This document shows, one piece after another, positions 47,201-54,838 of a stretch of DNA of 64,000 nt. A model generated the notes under the pieces. The model worked only from the letters and a program-made list of their open reading frames with translations. It ran no database searches and had not been told where the DNA came from. The position numbers and the translations under genes are program-made. The DNA comes from Streptococcus pacificus (GTDB lineage: Bacteria; Bacillota; Bacilli; Lactobacillales; Streptococcaceae). The stretch is from NCBI RefSeq assembly GCF_016481305.1, contig NZ_JAENBO010000001.1:310001-374000 (forward strand), read 5' to 3'. Every line of letters starts with the position of its first letter. The stretch's first letter is position 1.

Positions 47201-49642
47201 GCGATTAAAAATGGTCAATCTAGTGTTGCTTCCATAGATGCCTTCGTTTTAGCGCATCAAGAATTTATGGATGATCGTGATGAGGCTATTAAGTATGGCG
47301 CTGCTTTTGGGAATTGGAGCGATCCAAAACTCTTTGGTGGCACAGAGAAATTTGCCGATATTACTGGAAATACGACACTGACAAAAGAAGATTATACTGC
47401 AACTGTTAACTTTGTCGGCAAAGGCATTGAAATATATGGTATCAAGAGCCCAGATTTATCAACTGCAACGGTTAAAATTGATGGGGTTGATCGTGGCATC
47501 ATTGATTTCCATAAAGAAGGGGCAAAAGAAAGTGGTCTTTTAATCGCTCAATTTAACGACCTAGAAGATGGTTATCATACACTAGAGTTGATCGTTAATA
47601 ATAATGAGACTACAAGGACAGGAAAACGTGATAAAATATCTCTTGACTCCTTTAGAATCATTTCTGGAGATCCTAACGCTCCAGAACGTTTAGACGATCG
47701 TGATTCAAGAATTCAATATGGCTCTGCTTTTGCTGAATTTTCAGATCCACAACTTTATAACGCAACAGAAAAATATGCTGACATCACTCCAGATGTTTCT
47801 GTTCCAGCAGAAAATGCGACTATGCGCTTATCTTTTAAAGGAACAGGTATTAGAGTTTATGGTAATAAAGCCACTACACTTGGTGAAGCAATCGTTACTA
47901 TTGACGGCAATGAAGTTAATCCACTTGTTTTCTTCAAACAGTCTGGTGATGTTGAAAAACGTGCTTTAATTGGTGAGTACACTGGCTTAGATAATAGGTC
48001 TCATACCATTACTATCCGTGTTAATCCAAATGCTTCAATGACTAATAAAAAAATTAGTTTGGATTCTTTTGAAATCTTAAAACCACAAGCAAAAGCTATT
48101 CTTTCTCCAAGTCTTCTTGATGTCTCTGAAGATGAAGATCACGTATTATTAGTCATGGAAGAAGGAGATTGGCACTCTATTAAGCTTGTTATTGATAGTG
48201 TTTCTGATCCGATTATCTTAACTAAAACACCTGATTTGAATTTACAAGATTCATCAGGTAAAGTGGTAGAAAAAATTTCTGATACCCGTTGGAGTATCGC
48301 TCTTCCTGAAAATCTAAATCGTGAACAAGTATTAACGATTAAGGCAATTACAAACTATTCACAAGGTGATAGTAATCCAGGAATTGCACGTGTTGCTTCA
48401 AGAACACCAGAAGTCAAATACTATCACGTTACTACTAAGTCGGTTCTAAAAGATGGAACAGTTCTATCAGAAAAGATTGTGTTAGACAATCTAGCAACAG
48501 GAACGTCTTATGATATAACGCAACAAACACCAGAACAAATGATTGAACATAATGGTAAGAAATATTTCCGTGAATCCGTTTCTGATAACGTTGTGGGCAC
48601 AGTTGGTGATCAAGATATTATTGTAACCTATACTTATATATTGGCTATCAACGAGCATCCAAATAATTTCCCAAGCTATGAGTTGCCTGAATCAGATTTT
48701 GTTCCTGAAACGAAAGTGCCAAATACAGCACCGACAGTTGAAGATAAACCATCCATTGTGTTTACCAATGGAAAAGGGGTAGTCAACGAAGTGCCTGAAT
48801 TAACCTTCTCAACAGAAAAACGAGAATTAAAAGATGACACATCAGGTGTCATGGTTCAACTAGAAGTTGGTGAAATTGCAGCTATCGAAGGCATCAGTGT
48901 GGGTCATAAAGAAACCAAAGACCCAAGCACACCAAATGTGCTTAAAGATAAAGACTATGACCTCTTTGATATCTCATTAGTTGATGCTAATGGTCAAGCC
49001 ATCAGTCCATTAAAAGACACACTCGTTATCATGCCAGTAGACGAAGGCAAAACCGTAGGAAAAGTGGTTTACCTCCCAAATACTGACCAAGAAGAAGAAC
49101 TTGACTTTACGATGACAAGTTATGTGGACGCTAATGGTAAAACACAACAAGGCGTTGTCTTTGTGGCAAAACACTTTAGTGAATATGGTATTGTTTATCA
49201 AGTGAGAGAAACAAAAGTGCCATCAGACGCACCAACAGCACAAGATAAACCAGTCTTTGAAGGAACACTTGAAAGTAAGGTGCCATCGGATGCTCCAAAC
49301 TATGAGTTACCGGAATCAGATTTTGTTCCTGAAACATCTGTACCAAAAGTGGCACCAACAGCACAAGATAAACCGGTCTTTGAAGGAACACTTGAAAGTA
49401 AGGTGCCATCAGATGCACCAAGCCATCAATTACTAGCCTTTGAAGGCAAACTAGAGCCAATGAGTAAAGGGGATAAGCAAACAAAAGACAAAGTAGAGCA
49501 AAAAGAAGTGAAGAGTGCTTCAGCTAATACTTTACCAAACACTGGTGATACGACAAACTCAGCAGTGCTAGGCACCATGTTAGCTCTATCATCACTAGCT
49601 TTATATGGTTACGGCAGAAAAAAAGGTGAGCAAGACATTTAA
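44231..49642 (+). CDS. nanA: Wall-anchored exo-alpha-sialidase (NanA type)
   Basis: The 1803-residue protein begins with a YSIRK-type signal peptide (YSIRRLTVGTASVMIG) and ends in LPNTGDTTNS plus a membrane anchor. After a Ser/Thr/Glu-rich linker come a lectin-like CBM40/LamG domain (about residues 135-340) and the sialidase propeller. The propeller has the YRIP motif (about residue 368) and four Asp boxes (STDQGVTW, SDDDGVTW, SDDHGETW, STDGGVTW). Then follow two related ~130-residue beta modules starting DDRDEAIKYG and DDRDSRIQYG, a MucBP-like stretch, and C-terminal repeats (KVPSDAP, TAQDKPVFEGTLES). It releases terminal sialic acid from host glycans at the cell surface. ATG 44231 follows AAAGGAAGAGG; a frame from 44186 lacks an SD. 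Confidence 0.92.
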   Translation: MGKRSKELFDKRQRYSIRRLTVGTASVMIGSMLLGGQVVLADEAGNTSSNPILVEKVNSETKIESLEMDDNQLASKENTQTTVSEDLEANEESTTALSSSENPTTAFSDAIEETDLAAEEVETTNANRPTVELEVDSIGRLYEENKVLTVDNKRVDSSNDQRIDLGEHLETVKELNDATIYMEFKLDSNSGFKSLFSASSTEHTNNYLTLYSNAGTIGVEGRNGSSQFYGAPTANSQKLVAGEWNSVAMTINSSEDATNKLSVYVNGELAYADQKTANFIKDVIGVNRMQIGATPRLNRMHWGAPFDLKNLTIYNRALTADEIAKRSAIFKREAYPERLTGEMAVSDRVTVFESGKNNQRAADGIFSYRIPALLTTKKGTLISAADARETHHSDWGNIGITIRRSTDQGVTWSNRIDAINIRNNPNPANRSQQSPVTIDSVLVQDPSNERIILIYDMFLEGQAIHSLPANKTRYEEPYVTIEGKSYRALYRTDNQGEQGIYTIRENGKVYSPTNLETDYSVTLESDHPAKETIGDIYQNNNLVGNIFFTTNKTSPFRAAWASYLWMQYSDDDGVTWSNPKDITPMVTNNQMKFHGVGPGAGIVLQHGDHKGRIIVPTYSTNYAAANHLTSQSSRVIYSDDHGETWKMGGSPNDNRTLSNGTTIHSLTMSQSAEQLTESTVVELDSGALKLFMRNPSGRVKVATSTDGGVTWHDLKAISEVVDVYVQLSAVHTHHNNKEYIILSNANGPARTNGYLRVAEVLPNGELNWVNHKILQKGDYAYNSLTQIGDNKYGILYEHNDPGYNAYSLQFKSFNMEYALAQTQPIVEVKSIDKLDDYHFRLNFDKSVWALRPENLLLEDDRIAYFVSQDSPTSLIFNIASEDWGKAIKRTIPSAIINVNKIDVDIAGTLPTADTENVNSYDILRRVNNVRTNKIGYNKAEISYAPFEGADYYFINRLNIETQEVENFKTFDNHFIDQTLQADHNYSYNVTAIKNGQSSVASIDAFVLAHQEFMDDRDEAIKYGAAFGNWSDPKLFGGTEKFADITGNTTLTKEDYTATVNFVGKGIEIYGIKSPDLSTATVKIDGVDRGIIDFHKEGAKESGLLIAQFNDLEDGYHTLELIVNNNETTRTGKRDKISLDSFRIISGDPNAPERLDDRDSRIQYGSAFAEFSDPQLYNATEKYADITPDVSVPAENATMRLSFKGTGIRVYGNKATTLGEAIVTIDGNEVNPLVFFKQSGDVEKRALIGEYTGLDNRSHTITIRVNPNASMTNKKISLDSFEILKPQAKAILSPSLLDVSEDEDHVLLVMEEGDWHSIKLVIDSVSDPIILTKTPDLNLQDSSGKVVEKISDTRWSIALPENLNREQVLTIKAITNYSQGDSNPGIARVASRTPEVKYYHVTTKSVLKDGTVLSEKIVLDNLATGTSYDITQQTPEQMIEHNGKKYFRESVSDNVVGTVGDQDIIVTYTYILAINEHPNNFPSYELPESDFVPETKVPNTAPTVEDKPSIVFTNGKGVVNEVPELTFSTEKRELKDDTSGVMVQLEVGEIAAIEGISVGHKETKDPSTPNVLKDKDYDLFDISLVDANGQAISPLKDTLVIMPVDEGKTVGKVVYLPNTDQEEELDFTMTSYVDANGKTQQGVVFVAKHFSEYGIVYQVRETKVPSDAPTAQDKPVFEGTLESKVPSDAPNYELPESDFVPETSVPKVAPTAQDKPVFEGTLESKVPSDAPSHQLLAFEGKLEPMSKGDKQTKDKVEQKEVKSASANTLPNTGDTTNSAVLGTMLALSSLALYGYGRKKGEQDI
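49290..49440 (+). repeat. Short repeats in the sialidase wall-spanning region
   Basis: KVPSDAP, YELPESDFVPET and APTAQDKPVFEGTLES recur in permuted order between about 48680 and 49440, with nearly identical DNA for the copies at 49225 and 49355. Copy number may vary between strains. Confidence 0.7.
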
Positions 49643-49706
49643 TAGCTAAACTTCAAGAACTGATAAGTCAGTTCTACTGATAGAAATGCTGTTCAATGGA
49701 TAGTAT

Positions 49707-49733
49707 AAAAGGAGTGCAAATGCACTCCTTTTT
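49707..49733. terminator. Terminator after the sialidase gene
   Basis: AAAAGGAGTGCA and TGCACTCCTTTT form a perfect 12-bp stem, usable in both directions. Confidence 0.88.
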
Positions 49734-49779
49734 CTTATGTATAATGGTTAGATTTTTATAAAAGAAAATTGTTTTGTGA

Positions 49780-50346
49780 TTAGCTCTTATCATCACTTAG
49801 TGTTAGAAACTGTTCAGTAGTCATTGTTTGTCCCATTAGTGGGAATAGATTTTCTATTGGTAGGTCATGTAATTCTTTAGCTGTTGATGTCATCATATCA
49901 GTGATAAAATATTGATTATAAGCATACTGATAGGCATCTCGAGCTGTTGAGTCCACGGCTCCATGAGTTGCAATTCCACCTAGAACAATTGTATCAATGC
50001 CTCGTCTTCTTAGTTGCAATTCAAGATCTGTTCCAAAAAAGCCACTGAAGCCACGTTTATCAACGATATAATCATTTTCTTTAACAGCTAGTTCATCAGG
50101 AAAGTCAGAAAAACCACCAACATTTTTATTACCAGGTAAAGAAGTCATTGCATTGGGAGCTAGCATATCATTACCGTCATGAAATTTCACTCTAACAAAA
50201 GCAATAAAGCCACCCTTTTCTCTAAAAAGAGTAATGAGTTTTTTAGCATTTTTAAGAATAGTTTCAGAAGAATGTGGGGCAGTTGGTATTTCTAGAATAC
50301 CCTTTTGCATATCGACTAAAACCAAAGCTGTTTTACTAAAATCCAT
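49780..50346 (-). CDS. Isochorismatase-fold protein lacking the catalytic cysteine
   Basis: The 188-residue protein has the family Asp in VLVDMQKG and Lys in DKRGFSGFFGTDLE, but the usual Cys in the TNxCVxxTA motif is Ala: GGIATHGAVDSTARDA. True cysteine hydrolases such as nicotinamidase need that Cys. EntB-like isochorismatases and YecD-like proteins do not, so the function is open. The start at 50346 follows an SD (GGAGA); a frame to 50370 has no better start. It is a single gene convergent with the sialidase. Confidence 0.75.
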   Translation of the reverse strand: MDFSKTALVLVDMQKGILEIPTAPHSSETILKNAKKLITLFREKGGFIAFVRVKFHDGNDMLAPNAMTSLPGNKNVGGFSDFPDELAVKENDYIVDKRGFSGFFGTDLELQLRRRGIDTIVLGGIATHGAVDSTARDAYQYAYNQYFITDMMTSTAKELHDLPIENLFPLMGQTMTTEQFLTLSDDKS

Positions 50347-50572
50347 AGAGTTTCTCCTTTTTAATAACAAGATAAATGACCTATTTTTACTGTTTATCTA
50401 AGCTATCCAATAATAAAATGATTAGACAATAAAAATAGTATATAATATCTTTATTTTAGAAAAAATAAATAAGCTTTTCAAGAGAAAAAAATTAATTGTG
50501 ACACTAGAAATAAGACAATAAGTCAAAAAGCTAAACGAACAGTTCATAATTTAAAAAAATGTGACAAAAGGA

Positions 50573-50601
50573 TTGACAGAAGAATAGTAAAGTGATACAA
50601 T
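50573..50601 (+). promoter_or_regulatory. rplJL promoter
   Basis: TTGACA (50573-50578) and TACAAT (50596-50601) are 17 bp apart. The 50350-50572 stretch upstream is AT-rich and shows nothing else I recognise. Confidence 0.8.
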
Positions 50602-50607
50602 AACAAA

Positions 50608-50750
50608 GGTTTTAAATAAACTGACCTAAGACAGTAGGGGAGCTCGCTCATAATATTCCTACCGAGGCACAAAACGTTAATAAACGGATTGTACTTTCGT
50701 GTCTGGGTTTAGATGCGATTTTTTTGTGTCTAGCCAAAAATAATAACGGA
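50608..50750 (+). ncRNA. L10 leader (ribosomal protein L10-L12 autoregulation)
   Basis: About 150 untranslated bases precede rplJ and include AGTAGGGGAGCTCGCT followed by ATTCCTACCGAGG, where GTAGG pairs with CCTAC. This is the recognisable core of the L10 leader bound by the L10(L12)4 complex to control the operon. Exact ends are estimated from the promoter and the SD. Confidence 0.8.
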
Positions 50751-50762
50751 GGTAAAACACTA

Positions 50763-51263
50763 ATGAGTCAAGCAAATATTGCTAAAAAAGCAGAACTTGT
50801 TGATTTTTATGCTGAAAAAATGAAAGCAGCTGCAAGTATTGTTATTGTTGATTCACGTGGTCTTACTGTTGAACAAGATACTGTTCTTCGTCGTAACTTA
50901 CGTGAAAGCGATGTTGAATTTAAAGTGGTTAAAAACGCTATTTTACGTCGTGCTGCTGAAAAAGCAGGTCTTAACAATCTTGAAGATGTTTTTGTTGGGC
51001 CAACCGCTATTGCATTTTCAAATGAAGATGTGATTGCACCAGCTAAAATCATCAATGATTTCTCAAAAACTGCTGATAAACTTGAAATCAAAGGTGGTGC
51101 AATTGAAGGTGAAGTATCTTCTAAAGAAGATATTATCGCACTTGCTAAATTGCCAAACAGAGAAGGTCTTCTTTCTATGCTTCTTTCTGTTCTTCAAGCA
51201 CCAGTCCGCAATGTTGCGTACGCTGTCAAAGCAGTTGCAGAAAACAAAGAAGATGCTGCTTAA
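50763..51263 (+). CDS. rplJ: 50S ribosomal protein L10
   Basis: The 166-residue protein has the rRNA-binding N-terminal domain ([28 protein letters not shown]) and a helical C-terminal tail that holds L7/L12 dimers. The SD GGAGGT sets ATG 50763; a frame from 50724 lies in the leader. Confidence 0.97.
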   Translation: MSQANIAKKAELVDFYAEKMKAAASIVIVDSRGLTVEQDTVLRRNLRESDVEFKVVKNAILRRAAEKAGLNNLEDVFVGPTAIAFSNEDVIAPAKIINDFSKTADKLEIKGGAIEGEVSSKEDIIALAKLPNREGLLSMLLSVLQAPVRNVAYAVKAVAENKEDAA

Positions 51264-51331
51264 GCAGTTTAAATGTAGCTTAATTGCTACCAATACTATT
51301 TATTAAAAACATAATTTGGAGGAAAAATACA

Positions 51332-51700
51332 ATGGCATTAAACATTGAAAACATTATTGCTGAAATTAAAGAAGCTTCAATCCTTGAACTTAACGATCTT
51401 GTAAAAGCTATCGAAGAAGAATTTGGTGTAACTGCAGCAGCTCCTGTAGCTGTAGCAGCAGCTGGTGGCGGTGCTGAAGAAGCTGCTAAAGATTCATTTG
51501 ACGTTGAATTAACTGCAGCAGGCGACAAGAAAGTTGGCGTTATCAAGGCTGTTCGTGAAATCACAGGTCTTGGTCTTAAAGAAGCTAAAGGTCTTGTAGA
51601 CGGCGCTCCTGGAGTCATCAAAGAAGGTGTTCCAGCTGCAGAAGCTGAAGAAATGAAAGCTAAACTTGAAGAAGCTGGTGCTTCAGTAACTCTTAAATAA
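51332..51700 (+). CDS. rplL: 50S ribosomal protein L7/L12
   Basis: The 122-residue acidic protein has an N-terminal dimer domain, an Ala-rich hinge ([18 protein letters not shown]) and the factor-binding C-terminal domain ([21 protein letters not shown]). TTGGAGGA precedes ATG 51332. It recruits translation factors to the ribosome stalk. Confidence 0.98.
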   Translation: MALNIENIIAEIKEASILELNDLVKAIEEEFGVTAAAPVAVAAAGGGAEEAAKDSFDVELTAAGDKKVGVIKAVREITGLGLKEAKGLVDGAPGVIKEGVPAAEAEEMKAKLEEAGASVTLK

Positions 51701-51720
51701 TAGAGTCATTTGATAATACA

Positions 51721-51753
51721 AAAACCATTGTTTTAAGAACAATGGTTTTTTTT
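51721..51753 (+). terminator. rplJL terminator
   Basis: AAAACCATTGTT and AACAATGGTTTT form a perfect 12-bp stem with a T run. Confidence 0.88.
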
Positions 51754-51762
51754 ATAAACTAT

Positions 51763-51845
51763 TTAGAAAATTTTCGAAATAGTATTGACAAAAACAATAA
51801 AAGGATTATAATAAAGTTATCCTAATTAGAAAACTTTCGAAATAG
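51763..51845 (+). promoter_or_regulatory. Promoter of the sdpR-sdpI-like pair bracketed by a duplicated 20-bp operator
   Basis: TTGACA (51785-51790) and TATAAT (51807-51812) are 16 bp apart. The sequence TTAGAAAAYTTTCGAAATAG occurs at 51763-51782 and again at 51826-51845 with one base changed. One copy is just upstream of -35 and the other just downstream of the TSS. The copies are 63 bp apart, about six helical turns, so bound repressors would face the same side. Confidence 0.8.
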
Positions 51846-51859
51846 ATAAAGGAGTTACT

Positions 51860-52120
51860 ATGGGAATTGATCAAACTTTGAAAGCCTTGAACGATGACAA
51901 AAGAAGAGAAATTTTAAAATTATTAAAAAAAGGTAGGCTGAGTGCGTCAGACATTTATCAACACTTTGATGTTTCAGATGCGACGATTTCACATCATTTA
52001 TCAATTTTATTAAAAGCAGATTTAATCTTTTTAGAAAAAGAGAAAAATTACCGTTACTATAGTCTAAATACTTCTGTTTTTGAAGATATTTTAAATTTTA
52101 TTACTTTTATTAAAAAATAA
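51860..52120 (+). CDS. ArsR-family repressor, SdpR-like
   Basis: The 86-residue winged-helix protein (LSASDIYQHFDVSDATISHH, LEKEKNYRYYSL) lacks the metal-binding Cys of ArsR/SmtB sensors. Like Bacillus SdpR it is encoded directly before an SdpI-like membrane protein. It probably represses its own operon through the two operators upstream. In Bacillus, SdpI captures SdpR at the membrane when toxin is present; whether that happens here is unknown. AAAGGAG precedes ATG 51860. Confidence 0.82.
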   Translation: MGIDQTLKALNDDKRREILKLLKKGRLSASDIYQHFDVSDATISHHLSILLKADLIFLEKEKNYRYYSLNTSVFEDILNFITFIKK

Positions 52121-52130
52121 GGGGGCCATT

Positions 52131-52763
52131 ATGCAATCAATAAAAAATTGGTTTAAAGTTAGTTTATGGTTATATCTTTTACCATTAGCAGTATCACTCT
52201 ATTATTATCCTCAATTACCTAATAAGATTGCCATACATTTTAATTTATCTGATCAACCTAATCATTTTACTAATAAATTTTTAGCTTTATTTATTAGCAT
52301 TGCTTTAATTTTTTTGATAGAATTATTCTCTCTTTACGTGATTTCTAAAGACCCTAAAAAGAACAATCAAAGCAAAAAACTTGTTATTTTTCTTTTGCTA
52401 TTTATGCCAATAATGGCATTAACTTTAAATATAATCATGATTTCTTATGCTTTAAATACTAGTTTAAATGTCTTTATGCTGTTAAGAATTCTGATTTCTT
52501 TTCTTATTATAATCATGGGAAATTATCTGCCAAAAACAAAACGAAACCATACTCTTGGCATTCGTTTGCCTTGGACCTTGTCTAATGATGATAATTGGAT
52601 AAAAACACATGCCTTTGCCGGTAAAGTATGGTTTATGGGTGGTGTCTTGTTATTATTAGTATCCATTTTTTCTCTAGCAAATAATCTGTTTATTGGCATG
52701 ATGCTTCTTGTGATACTGTCTCCATTAGTTTATTCCTATGCCATCTATCAAAAACAAAAATAA
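52131..52763 (+). CDS. SdpI-like membrane protein (DUF1648 plus SdpI domain)
   Basis: The 210-residue protein has about six transmembrane helices. The N-terminal DUF1648 motif (YYPQLPNKIAIHFNLSDQPN) is followed by an SdpI domain with GNYLPKTKRNHTLGIRLPWTL. Bacillus SdpI gives immunity to the SdpC peptide toxin and acts as signal receptor. It follows the SdpR-like gene by 10 bp. No SdpC-like toxin is seen nearby, so it may protect against peptides made by other bacteria. Confidence 0.85.
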   Translation: MQSIKNWFKVSLWLYLLPLAVSLYYYPQLPNKIAIHFNLSDQPNHFTNKFLALFISIALIFLIELFSLYVISKDPKKNNQSKKLVIFLLLFMPIMALTLNIIMISYALNTSLNVFMLLRILISFLIIIMGNYLPKTKRNHTLGIRLPWTLSNDDNWIKTHAFAGKVWFMGGVLLLLVSIFSLANNLFIGMMLLVILSPLVYSYAIYQKQK

Positions 52764-52773
52764 AATTTATTTT

Positions 52774-52806
52774 AAACGTGGTAAGGTTTCTTATCGCGTT
52801 TTTTTA
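52774..52806 (+). terminator. Terminator of the sdpR-sdpI-like pair
   Basis: AAACGTGGTAAG and CTTATCGCGTTT form a 12-bp stem with two G-U pairs and a T run. Confidence 0.75.
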
Positions 52807-52881
52807 TAGTCAAGAAATGTAAAATCATGGGGTTTAGCTAAGCCATCTCCAATTGTTTTGTTAGCCATTTTTAAATCATTT

Positions 52882-52929
52882 CTATTTCGAAACAAATTCT
52901 TTGACACTTAATTTCCTTTGCAGTAGAAT
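52882..52929 (+). promoter_or_regulatory. Promoter of the F420-reductase-like gene with a partial SdpR-type operator
   Basis: TTGACA (52901-52906) and TAGAAT (52924-52929) are 17 bp apart. CTATTTCGAAA at 52882-52892 is the exact reverse complement of the last 11 bases of the duplicated operator found before the SdpR-like gene. The 52930-53020 stretch is an untranslated leader without clear structure. Confidence 0.6.
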
Positions 52930-53031
52930 AACATCATCGGTACGGCACCACTTAATGACTAATTGTCTCTTAGTACTCAGTTTGCCACTCAAGAAAGTGC
53001 GTTACCTAAAAGAAAAAAGGAGATATTTATT

Positions 53032-53676
53032 ATGAAAATTGCAGTAGTTGGTACAGGAAATATTGGTTCACGTTTAGTTAAACGTTTTTCTAGTCACGGT
53101 GTTGATACCATTGTTATTGGTAGTGATTATGACAAATCATTAGCACTAGTAAATGAACTTAATAAAAATGTTGAAGCATTTCAAGATGTAAATGATGCGT
53201 TAAAAGCAGCAGATGCTGTTGTCATTGCTTTATGGTTTGATGGCCTTAAAGCTTTCGTGAAAGAACATGAAGAACAATTAAAAGGCAAAATTATCATTGA
53301 CCCATCAAATAATATCGCTTTTGATGAAGAGGGGAATGTTAAAAGTCTTAACCCAGAAAATCTTTCATCAGGACAACAAATTGCTGAAGTTGTTCCTTCA
53401 GACAGTCATTATGTAAAAGCTTTTGGAACACTTCCAGCTGATCAATTAGATGCGACTGAAACTGAAGATGGTAAGAAAGTAACTTTATTCTATGCCACAG
53501 ATGATGTAAAAGCTGGTGACAAAGTCGCTGAAGTGATTGAAAAAGCTGGCTGGGATGCTGTTTTAGTTGGTGGCGTTAAAGACACTGGACGTATTGAAGT
53601 ATTTGGTGATTTACACCCATTTGGTGGATTAGAAGGTAAATTACTTTCTAAAGAAGAAGCAAAAGCAAAAATCTAA
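53032..53676 (+). CDS. NADPH-dependent F420 reductase-like oxidoreductase
   Basis: The 214-residue protein has an N-terminal Rossmann motif (MKIAVVGTGNIGSRLVKRF) and the IIDPSNN region of the F420-dependent NADP oxidoreductase family (PF03807). Streptococci do not make F420, so it more likely reduces another substrate with NADPH. AAAGGAGA precedes ATG 53032. Upstream of it lies a candidate SdpR-like operator, suggesting stress-linked expression. Confidence 0.78.
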   Translation: MKIAVVGTGNIGSRLVKRFSSHGVDTIVIGSDYDKSLALVNELNKNVEAFQDVNDALKAADAVVIALWFDGLKAFVKEHEEQLKGKIIIDPSNNIAFDEEGNVKSLNPENLSSGQQIAEVVPSDSHYVKAFGTLPADQLDATETEDGKKVTLFYATDDVKAGDKVAEVIEKAGWDAVLVGGVKDTGRIEVFGDLHPFGGLEGKLLSKEEAKAKI

Positions 53677-53699
53677 TTAACTTACTTAAACGAGTAAAG

Positions 53700-53728
53700 A
53701 GGTGATAGACTTTTCTATCACCTTTTTT
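53700..53728 (+). terminator. Terminator after the F420-reductase-like gene
   Basis: AGGTGATAGA and TCTATCACCT form a stem with a short loop and six Ts. Confidence 0.85.
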
Positions 53729-53854
53729 GTTAATAAAAGCCGTCTATTGAAATAGTAATCAGAGGAAAGTAGATATAAAAACAGAGCCTAACTGTTAAGT
53801 CAAAAAAGAAAGTGTTATAATAAGCAATAGAAATGAACAAAAAGGTGAAGTCAA

Positions 53855-54556
53855 TTGCGCAAAAAATTAACCAAAGAAGAATTTAAAGAACTCATTAAAG
53901 ATGGTATTATTGTTTCATGTCAAGCCCTTCCAGGAGAACCTCTCTATGTTGAAGAAGGAGGTATCATGCCTAGAATGGCACTTGCCGCCAAAAAGGCTGG
54001 TGCTTGCGGTATTAGAGCTAATTCTATTCGTGACATTAAAGAAATTAAAGAAATGGTTAATCTACCCATTATAGGGATTATTAAAAAGGATTATCCCCCT
54101 GAAGAGCCCTATATCACAGCTACGATGACAGAAATTGATGAACTTGTCGAAGCAGATGTTGACGTTATTGCTTTTGATGCCACAAAACGAAAACGTCATG
54201 ATGGTCTTACCATTTTTGAATTTATCAGTAAAATTAAAGAGAAATACCCTCACCAGTTACTAATGGCAGACATTAGTACTTTTGAAGAGGGCCTTGAAGC
54301 CTACAAAGCAGGTGTTGATTTTGTTGGCACAACTCTTTCTGGCTATACAAGCTATAGCGATAAAACGAAAGGGCCAGATTTGTCTTTAATTAAAAAATTA
54401 TCTCAAGCAAGTATTGATGTGATTGCCGAGGGAAGAATCCATAGCCTTGAAGATTTAATTGCTGTCAAAAACCTAAATCCGACTGGTATTGTGATAGGTG
54501 GTGCTATTACTCGTCCTCAAGAAATCGCTGAGCGTTTTATTAATGCCATCAAATAA
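53855..54556 (+). CDS. nanE: N-acetylmannosamine-6-phosphate 2-epimerase
   Basis: The 233-residue TIM-barrel enzyme converts ManNAc-6-P to GlcNAc-6-P in sialic acid breakdown. Family motifs include [48 protein letters not shown] and GRIHS. The start codon is TTG at 53855, 6 bases after AAAGGTGA; no in-frame ATG fits. It lies alone, 4.2 kb from nanA, without nanA-family lyase, kinase or transporter genes nearby. A TGTTATAAT extended -10 is at 53813-53821. Confidence 0.93.
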   Translation: MRKKLTKEEFKELIKDGIIVSCQALPGEPLYVEEGGIMPRMALAAKKAGACGIRANSIRDIKEIKEMVNLPIIGIIKKDYPPEEPYITATMTEIDELVEADVDVIAFDATKRKRHDGLTIFEFISKIKEKYPHQLLMADISTFEEGLEAYKAGVDFVGTTLSGYTSYSDKTKGPDLSLIKKLSQASIDVIAEGRIHSLEDLIAVKNLNPTGIVIGGAITRPQEIAERFINAIK

Positions 54557-54639
54557 ATAAATGCTAAATGCTGAAATTCTCCAAAATTATCATGATTATT
54601 TTTACTAAAAGGGAATAAAAAAATCTAATGTAAAAGAAT

Positions 54640-54684
54640 AAAGACTGTTTCATTCTTAAAAATAAGAACTGACAGTCTTTTTTG
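54640..54684 (+). terminator. nanE terminator
   Basis: AAGACTGT and ACAGTCTT enclose a longer loop with a small inner stem, followed by Ts. The rest of the 54557-54838 gap is AT-rich; several weak -10-like boxes are present but no clear promoter for the next operon. Confidence 0.65.
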
Positions 54685-54838
54685 ATAGTCAGCCTTTTAA
54701 AAATAAAAAAGGTGAGATTTATTTGAGGTAACAGTGATAGTTAGAAGAAAAAATGACTATATCATATAATGGACAAATCCCTAAAATTGGACTAAAATAG
54801 TAGTGTATAATTATCATTGAAGAAAGGGCGATTTTGTA

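Noticed and set aside
53032..53676. F420 metabolism
   Set aside because: The family name suggests coenzyme F420, but no F420 biosynthesis gene is present and streptococci are not known to make it; the name reflects fold similarity.
54721..54838. Promoter TTGGAC...TATAAT before the lipoyl operon
   Set aside because: The spacing is only about 13 bp. An alternative TGGACA-17-TAAAAT is also weak, so I did not list a promoter.
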